From: Clostridia bacterium
GTDB lineage: Bacteria > Bacillota > Clostridia > Oscillospirales > Acutalibacteraceae
NCBI GenBank assembly: GCA_017502965.1
Contig: JAFVTZ010000174.1
Span: 1 to 26,055, forward strand
DNA length: 26,055 nucleotides
Reading direction: 5' to 3'
Shown here piece by piece: positions 1 through 9,000 of the stretch; the stretch's first letter is position 1, and the number at the start of each line of letters is the position of its first letter. The position numbers and the translations under genes are program-made. The notes beneath the pieces are model-generated. The model worked only from the letters and a program-made list of their open reading frames with translations. It made no database searches and was not told the origin of the DNA.

Positions 1-3000
1 GTAATAGGCTTTTCGGTGATATTTCCGTCCATATCTACAAGGTAAAGAATACCGCCATTAGCCGCCTGATAAGACTTAGCGCCGTTGTTATAGGCAATTT
101 TAATATAAGATTTCTTTTTAGCACCGCTAAGGTCAACATAGAAAGATATTGCTTTTTGATTTTTGTTCATAACATTAGGCAGTGAATAGAAAGAAATTTC
201 TATCTGGTCTTTATCGTAAGGTGTGCCTGTGCTTTCTTCGGTAACAGTTGAAGGGTCAATATTAAATTCTGCGGCAGCAGTAAATTTAAGCATATTGTTA
301 TACCAAGAGAAATTGTTTGAATTAACAACTGAATGTTTACTTGCACTGAATGCACTAATCAAAGAACTTTTATTTGTAAACCACTCGTATTCACGAATAA
401 TCTCACCGCTGTGATACTTAGAATAGGTATAATTTGTAACCGGTGCGGCAGGTACAGGCTCATCAGATGTCACACCGTCAACATCGAGTGTGAACTGATT
501 GTTTTTATCGAGATATGCACCGTGAGTCGGAGAATAATAGTTGAATGTAACTTTGCTTCCGTCTTTAGAAAATTTGAGAAGCATAAGCAGGTTATGAGAA
601 TTGCCCCAGTCAAGCGCCTGACCGTCCACCAGAACACTTATAACCTTGTTGCCGTTCACACCCAAATCTTCTCTGTACTGGATATCAGGTATGGAAACAT
701 GACCGCCGATGGCCATTATAATATTTTCATGACGGCTTATAAGTTTATTCCAAAGATGGATACCGTGATTGTTTCTGCCTTCATACGAGCAATAACCTGT
801 TGTTCTGAAATCGGCATCATTATTTAAATATTCGTGGGTTATAACAATTATCTTACAGTCTTTATTCTTAGCGCAAACCTGATTTGCCCACTCAACAACA
901 TTGTCATAAGGCTCGCACATAAGGTTGAGAATAAGATATTTTGTATCGTTTACTGTTATGTAATAGTAAGCATTATCTATTTTACCCTCTTCCATAAATC
1001 CGCCGAACCAGGAATAAGTGGAAATCTCACTTGCGGGGAAATATGTGTTAAGATTTGTAGTGTTATTAGGAGCAACACTTCCGTCGTAAAAATCATGGTT
1101 TCCGCCAACAACAGACCAGCCGATACCGGCCTCAGCCAATTTATCGAAATTGTCTTTTGCCAAGATATATTCTTCGGCTCTGTCCTTATTTGTAATATCT
1201 CCTACACCCATAGCGAATTTAAGATTCAAGGCGTCCTTATTATCTATCATCCACTGATACATTTTGGAGAATCCGTCGCTATCGCCTGTGACAGCCTCTC
1301 TCTGGTTTGCTATCTGAGTATCAGGAAGGACTGCAAAGGTATATCCGTCCTCAGGAATAGCACTATACTTGGCGTAAGTCTCGTCTTCAGAGGTGATGTA
1401 AAGGTCATAAACCGCTAAATCATAGTTTCCTGCTATATCAGCAAATGCATTTTCGCCGTTTAATGTCCACGCGGAAATAAGACCATCCTGAACGGTTGAC
1501 TCATTTATAGCAGAATTCAGAATTTCACTTGAGGTAAGTGCCTTACTCCAGAGTTTAAGGTTTGCCACCTCTCCGCCGAATGTTGCAGTACCGAGTTCGT
1601 CATGTATATAGTGACCTATTGTTAACGGATGATAAGGTTTAACCTCTGCAAATCCCTCGGGGATTTCGGTACTGCTTTGTAGTAAACCGTTGATATAGCA
1701 GTTTACAGTTGCAGATTCAGTATTTTTAACAAAAGCAATATGTGTCCACTTATCTGTACGAAGGTCAACATCACTAATTACAAAATTAACTGCAAGACCA
1801 TCACCGTCAGAGAGATAAAGCACGGGATTTCCCGAAGCATTCATAGAAAGAACTATAGAATCGGTCGAAGTTGTATTCGCAATACGGTATTTATTAGCAA
1901 GAATTGTGCCTGCCGCTGTACCCTCAGGGATTTTTACCCAACCCTCTATTGTGTCAATTTCCTCTGCAATTTTAGTCTCTGTTTCAACAGGGGCATCAGC
2001 CGAGAACACAGTGCCCTCTTCCAGAACAGGTTTTATGGTTGTAAGATAACCGAAATTATCGTTAGTAATAACATCGCCGTAATCTTCAAAAGCAATATTT
2101 CTTGTGGTTATTGAAACTGAATATGATTCCTCTGCACTGTTCTTATAAAGGTCTTTTTGTGTGCCGTCATAAGTATACCCCTCATGAGTTACTTCTTTAT
2201 ATGTGTAACCTGCGGTTGTCATACTCTTCAAAGACTCAAAAGGAATTACAACTGTTCCCTTGAATCCTGCAGGCAATGAGAATGTGGGCCATTCACCTGT
2301 GCCTACATTAACTGTCTCAACAGCACCATTTTCCCAGATCGCCAAAACCGGTCCGCCAGATACTATGTATCTGCGTGTATATTTGTTTTTATCATAATTT
2401 GTATTCTTAACATTATATGTAATCTGAAGAGCGGGAGCAGTTGTGAGATTTGAGAAATCCACATCATACATCATAGCCTCAAAGCCTTGTGTTGCAGGAT
2501 AATCCAAATCTACTGTATAACCGTAATTAAATGTTCCCTCTGTCCAGGCATCATTTGAAAGAGTATGCTTCAAAGCGCCTTCTTCTATTGAGAATGTGGG
2601 TAATCCTTTGCCGTTATCAGCCCAGCCTGTAGGAACTGTTGCCTCAGCATCGCTGAAATCATTGTCGACATATTCAGCATTGTAATCAAGCGGGAAATTT
2701 ACATTTGAAACCCAACGAACATTACTAAAGGCAATAGTCTCATTAGCAGGAATACAGCTGCGGAACTGGAAATACAGCATATTACTTGTATAACTTTTAT
2801 GATCCAAGCGCCATTCATCATTCAAAAACTTGCTGAAATCACCTTTACCGTCAGTAACCCAAGACGCACTAAGGTCATTGTGGTTTGCTACACCCTCAGA
2901 AGCAAGGAACATTGTTTCAGGAAAATAAAAAGTTCCCTTTTCACCGGGATAAACAAAAATTGTAGCACTGTAATCATTAGAAGAACTGCTCATTGTACGG

Positions 3001-3584
3001 GTTATCAGTTCAGGTTCAGGATTTTCTTCGGTAGCCTCAGGCAAGAAATAATAGGTCTGACCTGCAGTAGCATACATCATATCATCACCTGTAGTTGTAC
3101 GCATTGCAAATCTTGCACTCATTTTCGAGGTCGTTGAAGTTATGCCCTTAGCATCCACATCAACTGCAATATAATTTGTATCACTCTCTACCAAAGATTT
3201 AAGCACAATGTTAATCGTAAAGGTTCCTTTTTCGGCGCCCTCTGTAAATTTTGCCCAACCGTTTTCTATAGTTGTTGTGCCGCCACTAACACTTGCATAA
3301 GCGGATGCATTTGTTGCAGCGCCGGGGTCCCAGTCAACTGTGGTGGTCTTAGCCTCTCCGCTACACATTGCTCTGAAGGTATCTGCCTCATAGGGGAAAT
3401 TATTTGCAACCTTATAGGTTGTAACCGTTTTGGGGAAATCAGGCTCAGAGAGTGTGATTTCTGCCGCAAAAGAATTATTATTTTCTATTTCAGTTGCAGT
3501 TTCTTCCGCCATAACTGCGCCAAAAGGCATTGCCGCCAAAAGCACAAAAACTGCAAGAAAAATTGAAAGAATACGTTTTTTCAT
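1..3584 (-). CDS. Secreted LamG-metallophosphoesterase with paralogous beta-sandwich modules (3' end outside window)
   Basis: At least 1194 residues are open from the ATG at 3584 to the window edge, with AAGGAG (3593-3598) eight bases upstream of the start. The N-terminus is a Sec signal peptide (MKKRILSIF..., cleavage near GAVMA). Two modules (about 30-295 and 299-514) match those of the neighbouring 766-residue protein. A LamG/concanavalin-like domain follows (about 525-690), then a calcineurin-like phosphoesterase (about 750-1010) with D755-T-Q757, GD at 795-796, GNHD at 828-831, H917 (THE) and GGH at 960-962. These are the usual metal-ligand motifs, in the DTQ form in place of DxH. From about 1050 a third module begins and runs off the window. 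The substrate is unknown; a phosphate mono- or diester on a glycan or glycoconjugate is an inference. No lipobox or anchor is visible. A C-terminal dockerin like the neighbour's is possible but unseen. It is probably the last or a late gene of the left operon. Confidence 0.88.
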   Translation of the reverse strand, partial: MKKRILSIFLAVFVLLAAMPFGAVMAEETATEIENNNSFAAEITLSEPDFPKTVTTYKVANNFPYEADTFRAMCSGEAKTTTVDWDPGAATNASAYASVSGGTTTIENGWAKFTEGAEKGTFTINIVLKSLVESDTNYIAVDVDAKGITSTTSKMSARFAMRTTTGDDMMYATAGQTYYFLPEATEENPEPELITRTMSSSSNDYSATIFVYPGEKGTFYFPETMFLASEGVANHNDLSASWVTDGKGDFSKFLNDEWRLDHKSYTSNMLYFQFRSCIPANETIAFSNVRWVSNVNFPLDYNAEYVDNDFSDAEATVPTGWADNGKGLPTFSIEEGALKHTLSNDAWTEGTFNYGYTVDLDYPATQGFEAMMYDVDFSNLTTAPALQITYNVKNTNYDKNKYTRRYIVSGGPVLAIWENGAVETVNVGTGEWPTFSLPAGFKGTVVIPFESLKSMTTAGYTYKEVTHEGYTYDGTQKDLYKNSAEESYSVSITTRNIAFEDYGDVITNDNFGYLTTIKPVLEEGTVFSADAPVETETKIAEEIDTIEGWVKIPEGTAAGTILANKYRIANTTSTDSIVLSMNASGNPVLYLSDGDGLAVNFVISDVDLRTDKWTHIAFVKNTESATVNCYINGLLQSSTEIPEGFAEVKPYHPLTIGHYIHDELGTATFGGEVANLKLWSKALTSSEILNSAINESTVQDGLISAWTLNGENAFADIAGNYDLAVYDLYITSEDETYAKYSAIPEDGYTFAVLPDTQIANQREAVTGDSDGFSKMYQWMIDNKDALNLKFAMGVGDITNKDRAEEYILAKDNFDKLAEAGIGWSVVGGNHDFYDGSVAPNNTTNLNTYFPASEISTYSWFGGFMEEGKIDNAYYYITVNDTKYLILNLMCEPYDNVVEWANQVCAKNKDCKIIVITHEYLNNDADFRTTGYCSYEGRNNHGIHLWNKLISRHENIIMAIGGHVSIPDIQYREDLGVNGNKVISVLVDGQALDWGNSHNLLMLLKFSKDGSKVTFNYYSPTHGAYLDKNNQFTLDVDGVTSDEPVPAAPVTNYTYSKYHSGEIIREYEWFTNKSSLISAFSASKHSVVNSNNFSWYNNMLKFTAAAEFNIDPSTVTEESTGTPYDKDQIEISFYSLPNVMNKNQKAISFYVDLSGAKKKSYIKIAYNNGAKSYQAANGGILYLVDMDGNITEKPI
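450..2027 (-). other. LamG plus metallophosphoesterase cassette within the tandem paralogue
   Basis: These are residues of about 520-1045 of the phosphoesterase protein. They have no counterpart in the adjacent 766-residue paralogue, although sequence on both sides does: before it, DNFGYLT here against DDFGFLT there; after it, TNYTYSKYH against ADYTYSKYH. The block holds a LamG-like jelly roll (around WTHIAFVK) followed by the catalytic phosphoesterase. The boundaries are approximate and the direction of change, gain or loss, is not determined. Confidence 0.7.
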
Positions 3585-3604
3585 ATATTCTTCTCCTTTT
3601 AAAA

Positions 3605-3654
3605 TGTAGGGGCGGATATTATCCGCCCGTAAGCGACTAACAGACGCCCCTACA
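3605..3654. repeat. 50-bp palindromic (REP/MITE-like) element with nested inverted repeats
   Basis: A perfect 10-bp inverted repeat, TGTAGGGGCG (3605-3614) and CGCCCCTACA (3645-3654), bounds the element. Inside, GGGCGGATA (3610-3618) and TATCCGCCC (3620-3628) form a second inverted repeat sharing 3610-3614 with the outer arm, so the two stems cannot fully coexist. AAAA flanks both ends, compatible with but not proof of a 4-bp target duplication. It sits between two left-operon genes and ends six bases upstream of the AAGGAG of the phosphoesterase gene. It may be a mobile palindrome, a folding or processing element, or a partial attenuator. Confidence 0.75.
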
Positions 3655-3689
3655 AAAACTTAAAATATTTTGAAAACACAGATTGAAAT

Positions 3690-5990
3690 TTAATTTATGA
3701 ATGCATCTGCAAGAACTTTCTTAAGTCTTACAATATCTCTGACATCAACAAAACTGTCGCCGTTGATATCGACATCCAAGCCGCCTTCAGCATCCATAAG
3801 TCCTTTACGAAGATTTACAAGGTCAGCATTTTCATATTCTTCAAGATAGTCGATATTGCCAAAATAGCAAACCTCTGACGGTGTTGCTTCGAGCAGATAA
3901 AGTACAAGTTTAGCAGTGTTTTCCTGTGTTTCTTTAAGAACAGTGGAAGTGTTTATGAATTCACCCCAACCCCATTCTGTTGCATAAGAAGTGAAAGGAA
4001 TAACAACTGTTCCCTCGAAACCTGCAGGGAGAAGAACAGAACTCCAGGGATTAGACTCGATAATATGGGATGTAATATTTCCGTCTTTATCGATAAGATA
4101 TACAACACCGCCGATACCCGGCTGATAAGCGTTATCATTATCTGCAAAATAGTTTGCTCTGAGATAGGTCTTCTTTGTAGAAGCACTGCAGTCAATATAG
4201 AAAGAAATGGCAGTCTGGTCTGCACTGGTTACATTAGGAAGACTTGCATTTGTGATACCGATAGCGGATTTTGTATAGTATGTAGCTTCACTCTCATCTG
4301 TAGCCTCGGTTTCGATATTAAACTGAGCGGGTGCTGTAAATTTAAGCATACCGTTTTCTACAGAGAAATTATCAAGACTTACATTTGAAGTATTACCGTC
4401 TGCCCAAGTACCGAGTACAGAACTGTTTATTTCAAAACCGCTGTAAGTACGGATATTTTCAGAAATATGGTATTTTGAGTAGGTATAATCTGCAACAGGA
4501 ACAGGAAGCTCGCTGTTAGTGAGGAAACCAAAGTCGTCGTAGGTTATAACGCCGCCCTTATCCGCAAAATCAATATTTCTTACATCAATTGAAACAGAAT
4601 AGTTATTTATATCATCTGTAACAAAAAGATCGGTTGTTTTGCCGTCATAAGTATACTCACCAACTGTAAGATTCTTTAATGACTCAAAAGGAATTACAAC
4701 AGTTCCTTTGAATCCTGAAGGCATAGAAAAGGTCGGCCAGTTATCAGTTCTGACTGTAAGTGAATCTACAGAGCCGTCAGCATTAACAAAATAAACCGGA
4801 CCGCCGGAAACTATAAAACGGCGTACATAGTCATTTTTGCTGACATTTGTATTCTTTACGTTATAGGTAATCTGGAAAGCAGGTGCAACAGAAAGTGCTG
4901 ATAAATCCACATCGAACTTTAATGCCTCAAAGTTTTCGGTTATAGGATACTTAAGTTCTGCAGTAGAGCCGTAATTAAGATTATCTGCTGTCCATTCTTC
5001 GTTTGAAAATTCATGACTCCAAACGCCGTCTGCAACCGACATAGACGGAACACCTTTGCCGTTACTTGCCCAGCTCGAATAAACAACCGATTCAGCATTG
5101 CTGAAATCCTCTGCAATATACTCATATTTATAAGTATCCGAATAATTAGTAGCTTCAGAAACCCACTGGATATTGCTGAAACTCAAACTGTCGCCTACTG
5201 CCATACCGCCCTTGAAATTAAATTGAATAGAAACAAGACTGCGGTGAGTTTGTGAAACATACCAACTTGCAGGTACGAGTTTTGAAAAATCGCCGTTCCA
5301 AGCGCCCGATTTTGTTTCGGGGTCTACATAGTTATTATAACCCTCTACAATACCGAACAAGGATTCGGGAAGATAAAGAGTACCTTTATCGCCCTTGTTT
5401 ATATAGAAAGGAGTGTTGTGCCATTTACCGTAAGTACCGTTTGTTTTTCTTGTTTCAACTGAAGGATTCGGATTTTCGTCAGTAGCATCAGGCAAGAAAT
5501 AATACTCCGAAGCTGTAAGAGCATAAATTGTCTGCTCACGGTTTGATACAACAAGCTGACAAGCTTCATCATTATTAAGTCCCGAAGCATCTATATGAAC
5601 TGCAATATAAGAGGTATTTTCCTCTGTAAGAGACTTGAATAGTAACATTGTATGAACGTCTTTATTGTCCTGTATTTCCTCGGTTGCAGGAGCATTTACA
5701 GTGGCTTTTCCCTCAGTAACTACAAGGGTTGCCGCAGTCTCACTGCCGAATCTTGCATAATCCTCAGGGGCGGTTGTGACACCGTTATCCCAGCCTTCAG
5801 GTTCTCTTGTTAAGGACTGGAAAGTATTGGCATCTTTTGGGAAATTATTTGCGGGCTTATATTCAACATAAGTCGGAAATTCAGTTTTACTAAGGGATAT
5901 ATCCCAAGCTGCCGAAGCACCGAAAGACATCGGCAAAGCCGCAACCATAACTAAAAGCGCGAGTAGAATGGAAAGTATGCGTTTTTTCAT
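3690..5990 (-). CDS. Secreted three-module beta-sandwich protein with C-terminal type I dockerin
   Basis: 766 residues. ATG at 5990 is preceded by AAGGAG with an eight-base gap. A Sec signal peptide (MKKRILSILLALLVMVAALP..., cleavage near GASAA) leads to three modules at about 30-275, 286-489 and 501-717. Modules 2 and 3 share a motif of the form LPxGFxGTVVIPFxS; module 1 has a weaker relative (GDKGTLYLPESL). No catalytic motif is recognised, so glycan binding or scaffolding is inferred. The last 45 residues are a dockerin: the second calcium loop is intact (D741, N743, D745, D749, D752, then IVRLKKVLA), whereas the first repeat keeps only the helix (ADLVNLRKGL) with a degenerate loop. This predicts docking to a cohesin protein not present here. 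It lies 78 bp after the hydrolase-like lipoprotein and 105 bp before its paralogue, in the same direction. Confidence 0.88.
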   Translation of the reverse strand: MKKRILSILLALLVMVAALPMSFGASAAWDISLSKTEFPTYVEYKPANNFPKDANTFQSLTREPEGWDNGVTTAPEDYARFGSETAATLVVTEGKATVNAPATEEIQDNKDVHTMLLFKSLTEENTSYIAVHIDASGLNNDEACQLVVSNREQTIYALTASEYYFLPDATDENPNPSVETRKTNGTYGKWHNTPFYINKGDKGTLYLPESLFGIVEGYNNYVDPETKSGAWNGDFSKLVPASWYVSQTHRSLVSIQFNFKGGMAVGDSLSFSNIQWVSEATNYSDTYKYEYIAEDFSNAESVVYSSWASNGKGVPSMSVADGVWSHEFSNEEWTADNLNYGSTAELKYPITENFEALKFDVDLSALSVAPAFQITYNVKNTNVSKNDYVRRFIVSGGPVYFVNADGSVDSLTVRTDNWPTFSMPSGFKGTVVIPFESLKNLTVGEYTYDGKTTDLFVTDDINNYSVSIDVRNIDFADKGGVITYDDFGFLTNSELPVPVADYTYSKYHISENIRTYSGFEINSSVLGTWADGNTSNVSLDNFSVENGMLKFTAPAQFNIETEATDESEATYYTKSAIGITNASLPNVTSADQTAISFYIDCSASTKKTYLRANYFADNDNAYQPGIGGVVYLIDKDGNITSHIIESNPWSSVLLPAGFEGTVVIPFTSYATEWGWGEFINTSTVLKETQENTAKLVLYLLEATPSEVCYFGNIDYLEEYENADLVNLRKGLMDAEGGLDVDINGDSFVDVRDIVRLKKVLADAFIN
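3693..3827 (-). other. Type I dockerin domain, first calcium loop degenerate
   Basis: Residues 722-766 of the three-module protein. The second half reads DINGDSFVDVRDIVRLKKVL, a textbook dockerin loop and helix. In the first half the helix ADLVNLRKGL is preserved, but aligning the expected calcium ligands puts N, D, L, E and D at loop positions 1, 3, 5, 9 and 12. One repeat may therefore bind calcium poorly. Confidence 0.8.
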
Positions 5991-6043
5991 TATTTTTTCT
6001 CCTTTTTAGTTTAGCCTCTTTTTGCTAAATTTTTATTACCACA

Positions 6044-6061
6044 GGGCAGGAAATCCTGCCC
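6044..6061 (-). terminator. GC-rich hairpin just after the hydrolase-like gene; weak terminator or processing hairpin
   Basis: GGGCAGG (6044-6050) and CCTGCCC (6055-6061) form a perfect 7-bp stem with a 4-base loop, eight bases past the stop codon at 6069-6071. On the minus-strand transcript no clean U-run follows, so it is a poor intrinsic terminator and may instead protect or separate mRNA segments. Its GGGC...GCCCGT core resembles the inner stem of the palindrome at 3605-3654. Confidence 0.45.
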
Positions 6062-6068
6062 GTTGATA

Positions 6069-9000
6069 TCAAGAAAAGAAATCTTTTTCTGCCTGAGATT
6101 TAGGGCCGATTACAATCTCATCAAGAACCGGAACATTGATATTGAATACAACGGTATTCTTTTCAACCTTGAAATCGATTTCGGTGAGTTCCAAAGCGCG
6201 TGTACCGTCAATATTCTGCAGCACTCTGTAAACCGTGATATCTTTTGCAGAAATTCCGAATTTCGAAAGGTCAACAGCAACATTTCCGTTATATACACCG
6301 TTGTCTTTGCCGTTACCTGAAGGATAATAACCTCTGCCCTGATTTATAAAGGGAATAACGAGGCTTTTGCCCTTGATATTCGGAGTGTATTCAATATATT
6401 TTGCGTTTTTAGAGAATGTGACCGCAGTATTTTTCGCAAGATAAGCGGTCAGAACTTCTCTTGTAACATCGGCATCGTAAGAGGTGAGATATTCGCCCGA
6501 GAACAGCGTTACATTACCATCGCCAAACTCTGAATAAAGAGCCAGCGGGTCGCCGTTTTTATGGCGCTCAATAATTTTAACCTTTTTAGCAGACTCAGTA
6601 CCTTCTATATATGTATAAGGAAGGCCGTCAACTATCTTTTGTTTAGTGAGAGAAATTCCTGCGAATTTATCCACAACCAATTTACTGTTTTCATCTTTAA
6701 ACTGACCTGCAGCAATAATCAGGTTGCCGCCTTTTTTAACATACTCTTCAAGTTTAGCAATTTTCTCTTTTGTAATGGTCTGTCCCCTACCGCAATACAC
6801 AAGAGTATCATATTGCATAAGTTTGTCGAGAGATGTTGTGTCAGAAATGATGTTAGCAGGACCGTATGGAGTACCTGTGAAGATTCTCTCCATATTTGTA
6901 CGCCCGCTCTTATCACAGTAATCAGCAAAGATAACATCAAGCAGGGTGTAATCGTTCCAATAGGTATCAGAAATCGGGATTGACTTACCTGTAAGGTTAG
7001 TCTTGGCTGCCGCTGCCCATTTTGTGGGAACATTTTCCATTTTGAATGCATTGAACATTTCTGCCCAATAAACATTATCGCTTTGCTCCCAGGCGGCAGA
7101 CAGTCCTGCGCATCTGAACCAATCGTCACCCTCACCGCGGACAATGCCGATATTTACAACTGTTTCACCAACCTCAGGGTGTGTTTTGGCGTAACGTATT
7201 CCGTCAAGCCAGGCGGCACCTTGAGTGCTGACATTTTTGCCCGAATCACTGGTACAGGGAATTTCGTTGAAAATTCCGTCAACACCGCCGTGGAAAAGGC
7301 TCAGAAAGCCTGTAAGCACAGCGTCATTACCGAAACCGTACCAATAATCACGGTCATAAGTGTCCCAACCTACACCGTATTCCATATCAAAGGAGTTTCC
7401 CGCTCCCCTTGCAGAAGCAAGGGTAATATTATAACTTGAACGGTTTGTTCCCTTGCTGTAAATCAAGTCAGCGCCTGCATTTACAAGGTTAGTGAGGTCG
7501 AAACCTGCACGGCTTGTATTATACATAATACATGCCTGCTCGCGCTTATCTATCATAGATAACAAAGTGTTATTTGCGCCTTTGAGATATTTCTGAATGG
7601 TATAATAAGCATTCATACCGCCCTGTTTTACACTCTCATATCCTGCATAAGTGCCGAGTACGGTATTTTCTATGCCCTTATCCCACATTCCGAACCAACT
7701 TTCCATTTCGCAGAAACAGATTGTAACCTTTCCGTCAGGAACGAGTTCCAGCCAGCGATTTGCAACATCTGCGGTGGCTTTAAGTCCTTTTTGCAAGGTT
7801 TCGGGAGACTTGTTTGCCATTGTGATAAGTTGGGTAAACTCATAATCACCGCGGTCATTAAGAGGCATAACGGTGTAAAGTTTCATATGCTTTACTCCGA
7901 TACTTTTTGCTCTTTCTGCCCATTTTTCGAAATTCTGTGTTCCTTTATTCTGATGCGGAATAAAGGTAAGTGAATCAATTTTCAGCCTTTTTGCCGCTTC
8001 AAGGCAATCATCATTAAGAATGTTAAGGCACAAATCGTAAACAATAGTATCGCTTACTTTATAATCAACCTTGGGGATACTTTCGATACTGTCAATATCC
8101 ACCGAATCGGCTATACTGCTTCTGAGCAGTTTTGCACCTTCTGTTTCACTGCAAGAAATAAAATCGGTTTTTTCATGCAGGTCATACTTTGTATAGTTGG
8201 GGGCTTTGAGCATATCTGTACGCTGACAGACAATACTTCTGTCGGTCCAGTTTCCGTTGGGCGGCGGCAGTATTCTGCGGCTGCAATTGGTACTCTTTCC
8301 CCTTTCTATACCTGTTTCACAGATAAATCGGATTCTTACATATTCATCCTGTGTCGGCACATATTCAAATACAATACCGTTTTTATGAGTGTAAGAATCA
8401 TAATTGTCATACGCCTTAGTCCATACAATTTTATCGTTTGCGGTGATTATATCAGGGTCTTCACCAACAAAAGGCATATTTACTGAGAACTGATAACCGT
8501 AACCCTTTTCAAGTTTCCATTCCCAGGTAATTTCAAAGCCGAAGTAACCTACTTTTCCTGATTTCGGTCTTCCGCTTAAATGGAAATAACTTGAATTCGG
8601 ACAGTAAACTGTCGGTATAGCGTTATAAGAGAACACCTTTGCATTATTGTACCACCACATTTCGGAGATACCCCATCTGTATCCGCTTGGAGACTGACCT
8701 TTCCATTTTTCATAAGAAAATGTAGGGTCAAGGCGGTAATCGTGCTCTACCCGTTCAATATCGCCACTTACAGTTTTATACACACAAAGGTCGTCAAGAT
8801 AAGATGTGCCGCTGAGGCAGTTGATATAATCCGTACTTTCAGAGTTGCCAAGGAAGGTTATCGCAACCTGCTTGTTCTCCCCTGAATCAAACACAAAACT
8901 TACTTCATCCCAGAAATCGTCAAAACCGCCCGCGGTCTGACCGAGCAAAGCGCCTGTATCGTTGCCCGAAACCTTGATTGCGGGCGACGAAAGGTTAACT

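Noticed and set aside
834..1418. 194-codon open frame on the plus strand, opposite the phosphoesterase
   Set aside because: It is antisense to a well-supported domain with catalytic motifs, has low-complexity Cys/Ile-rich translation and no ribosome binding site evidence.
3605..3654. CRISPR-like or riboswitch element
   Set aside because: It occurs once, with no spacer-repeat periodicity, and no known aptamer pattern is recognisable in 50 bp.
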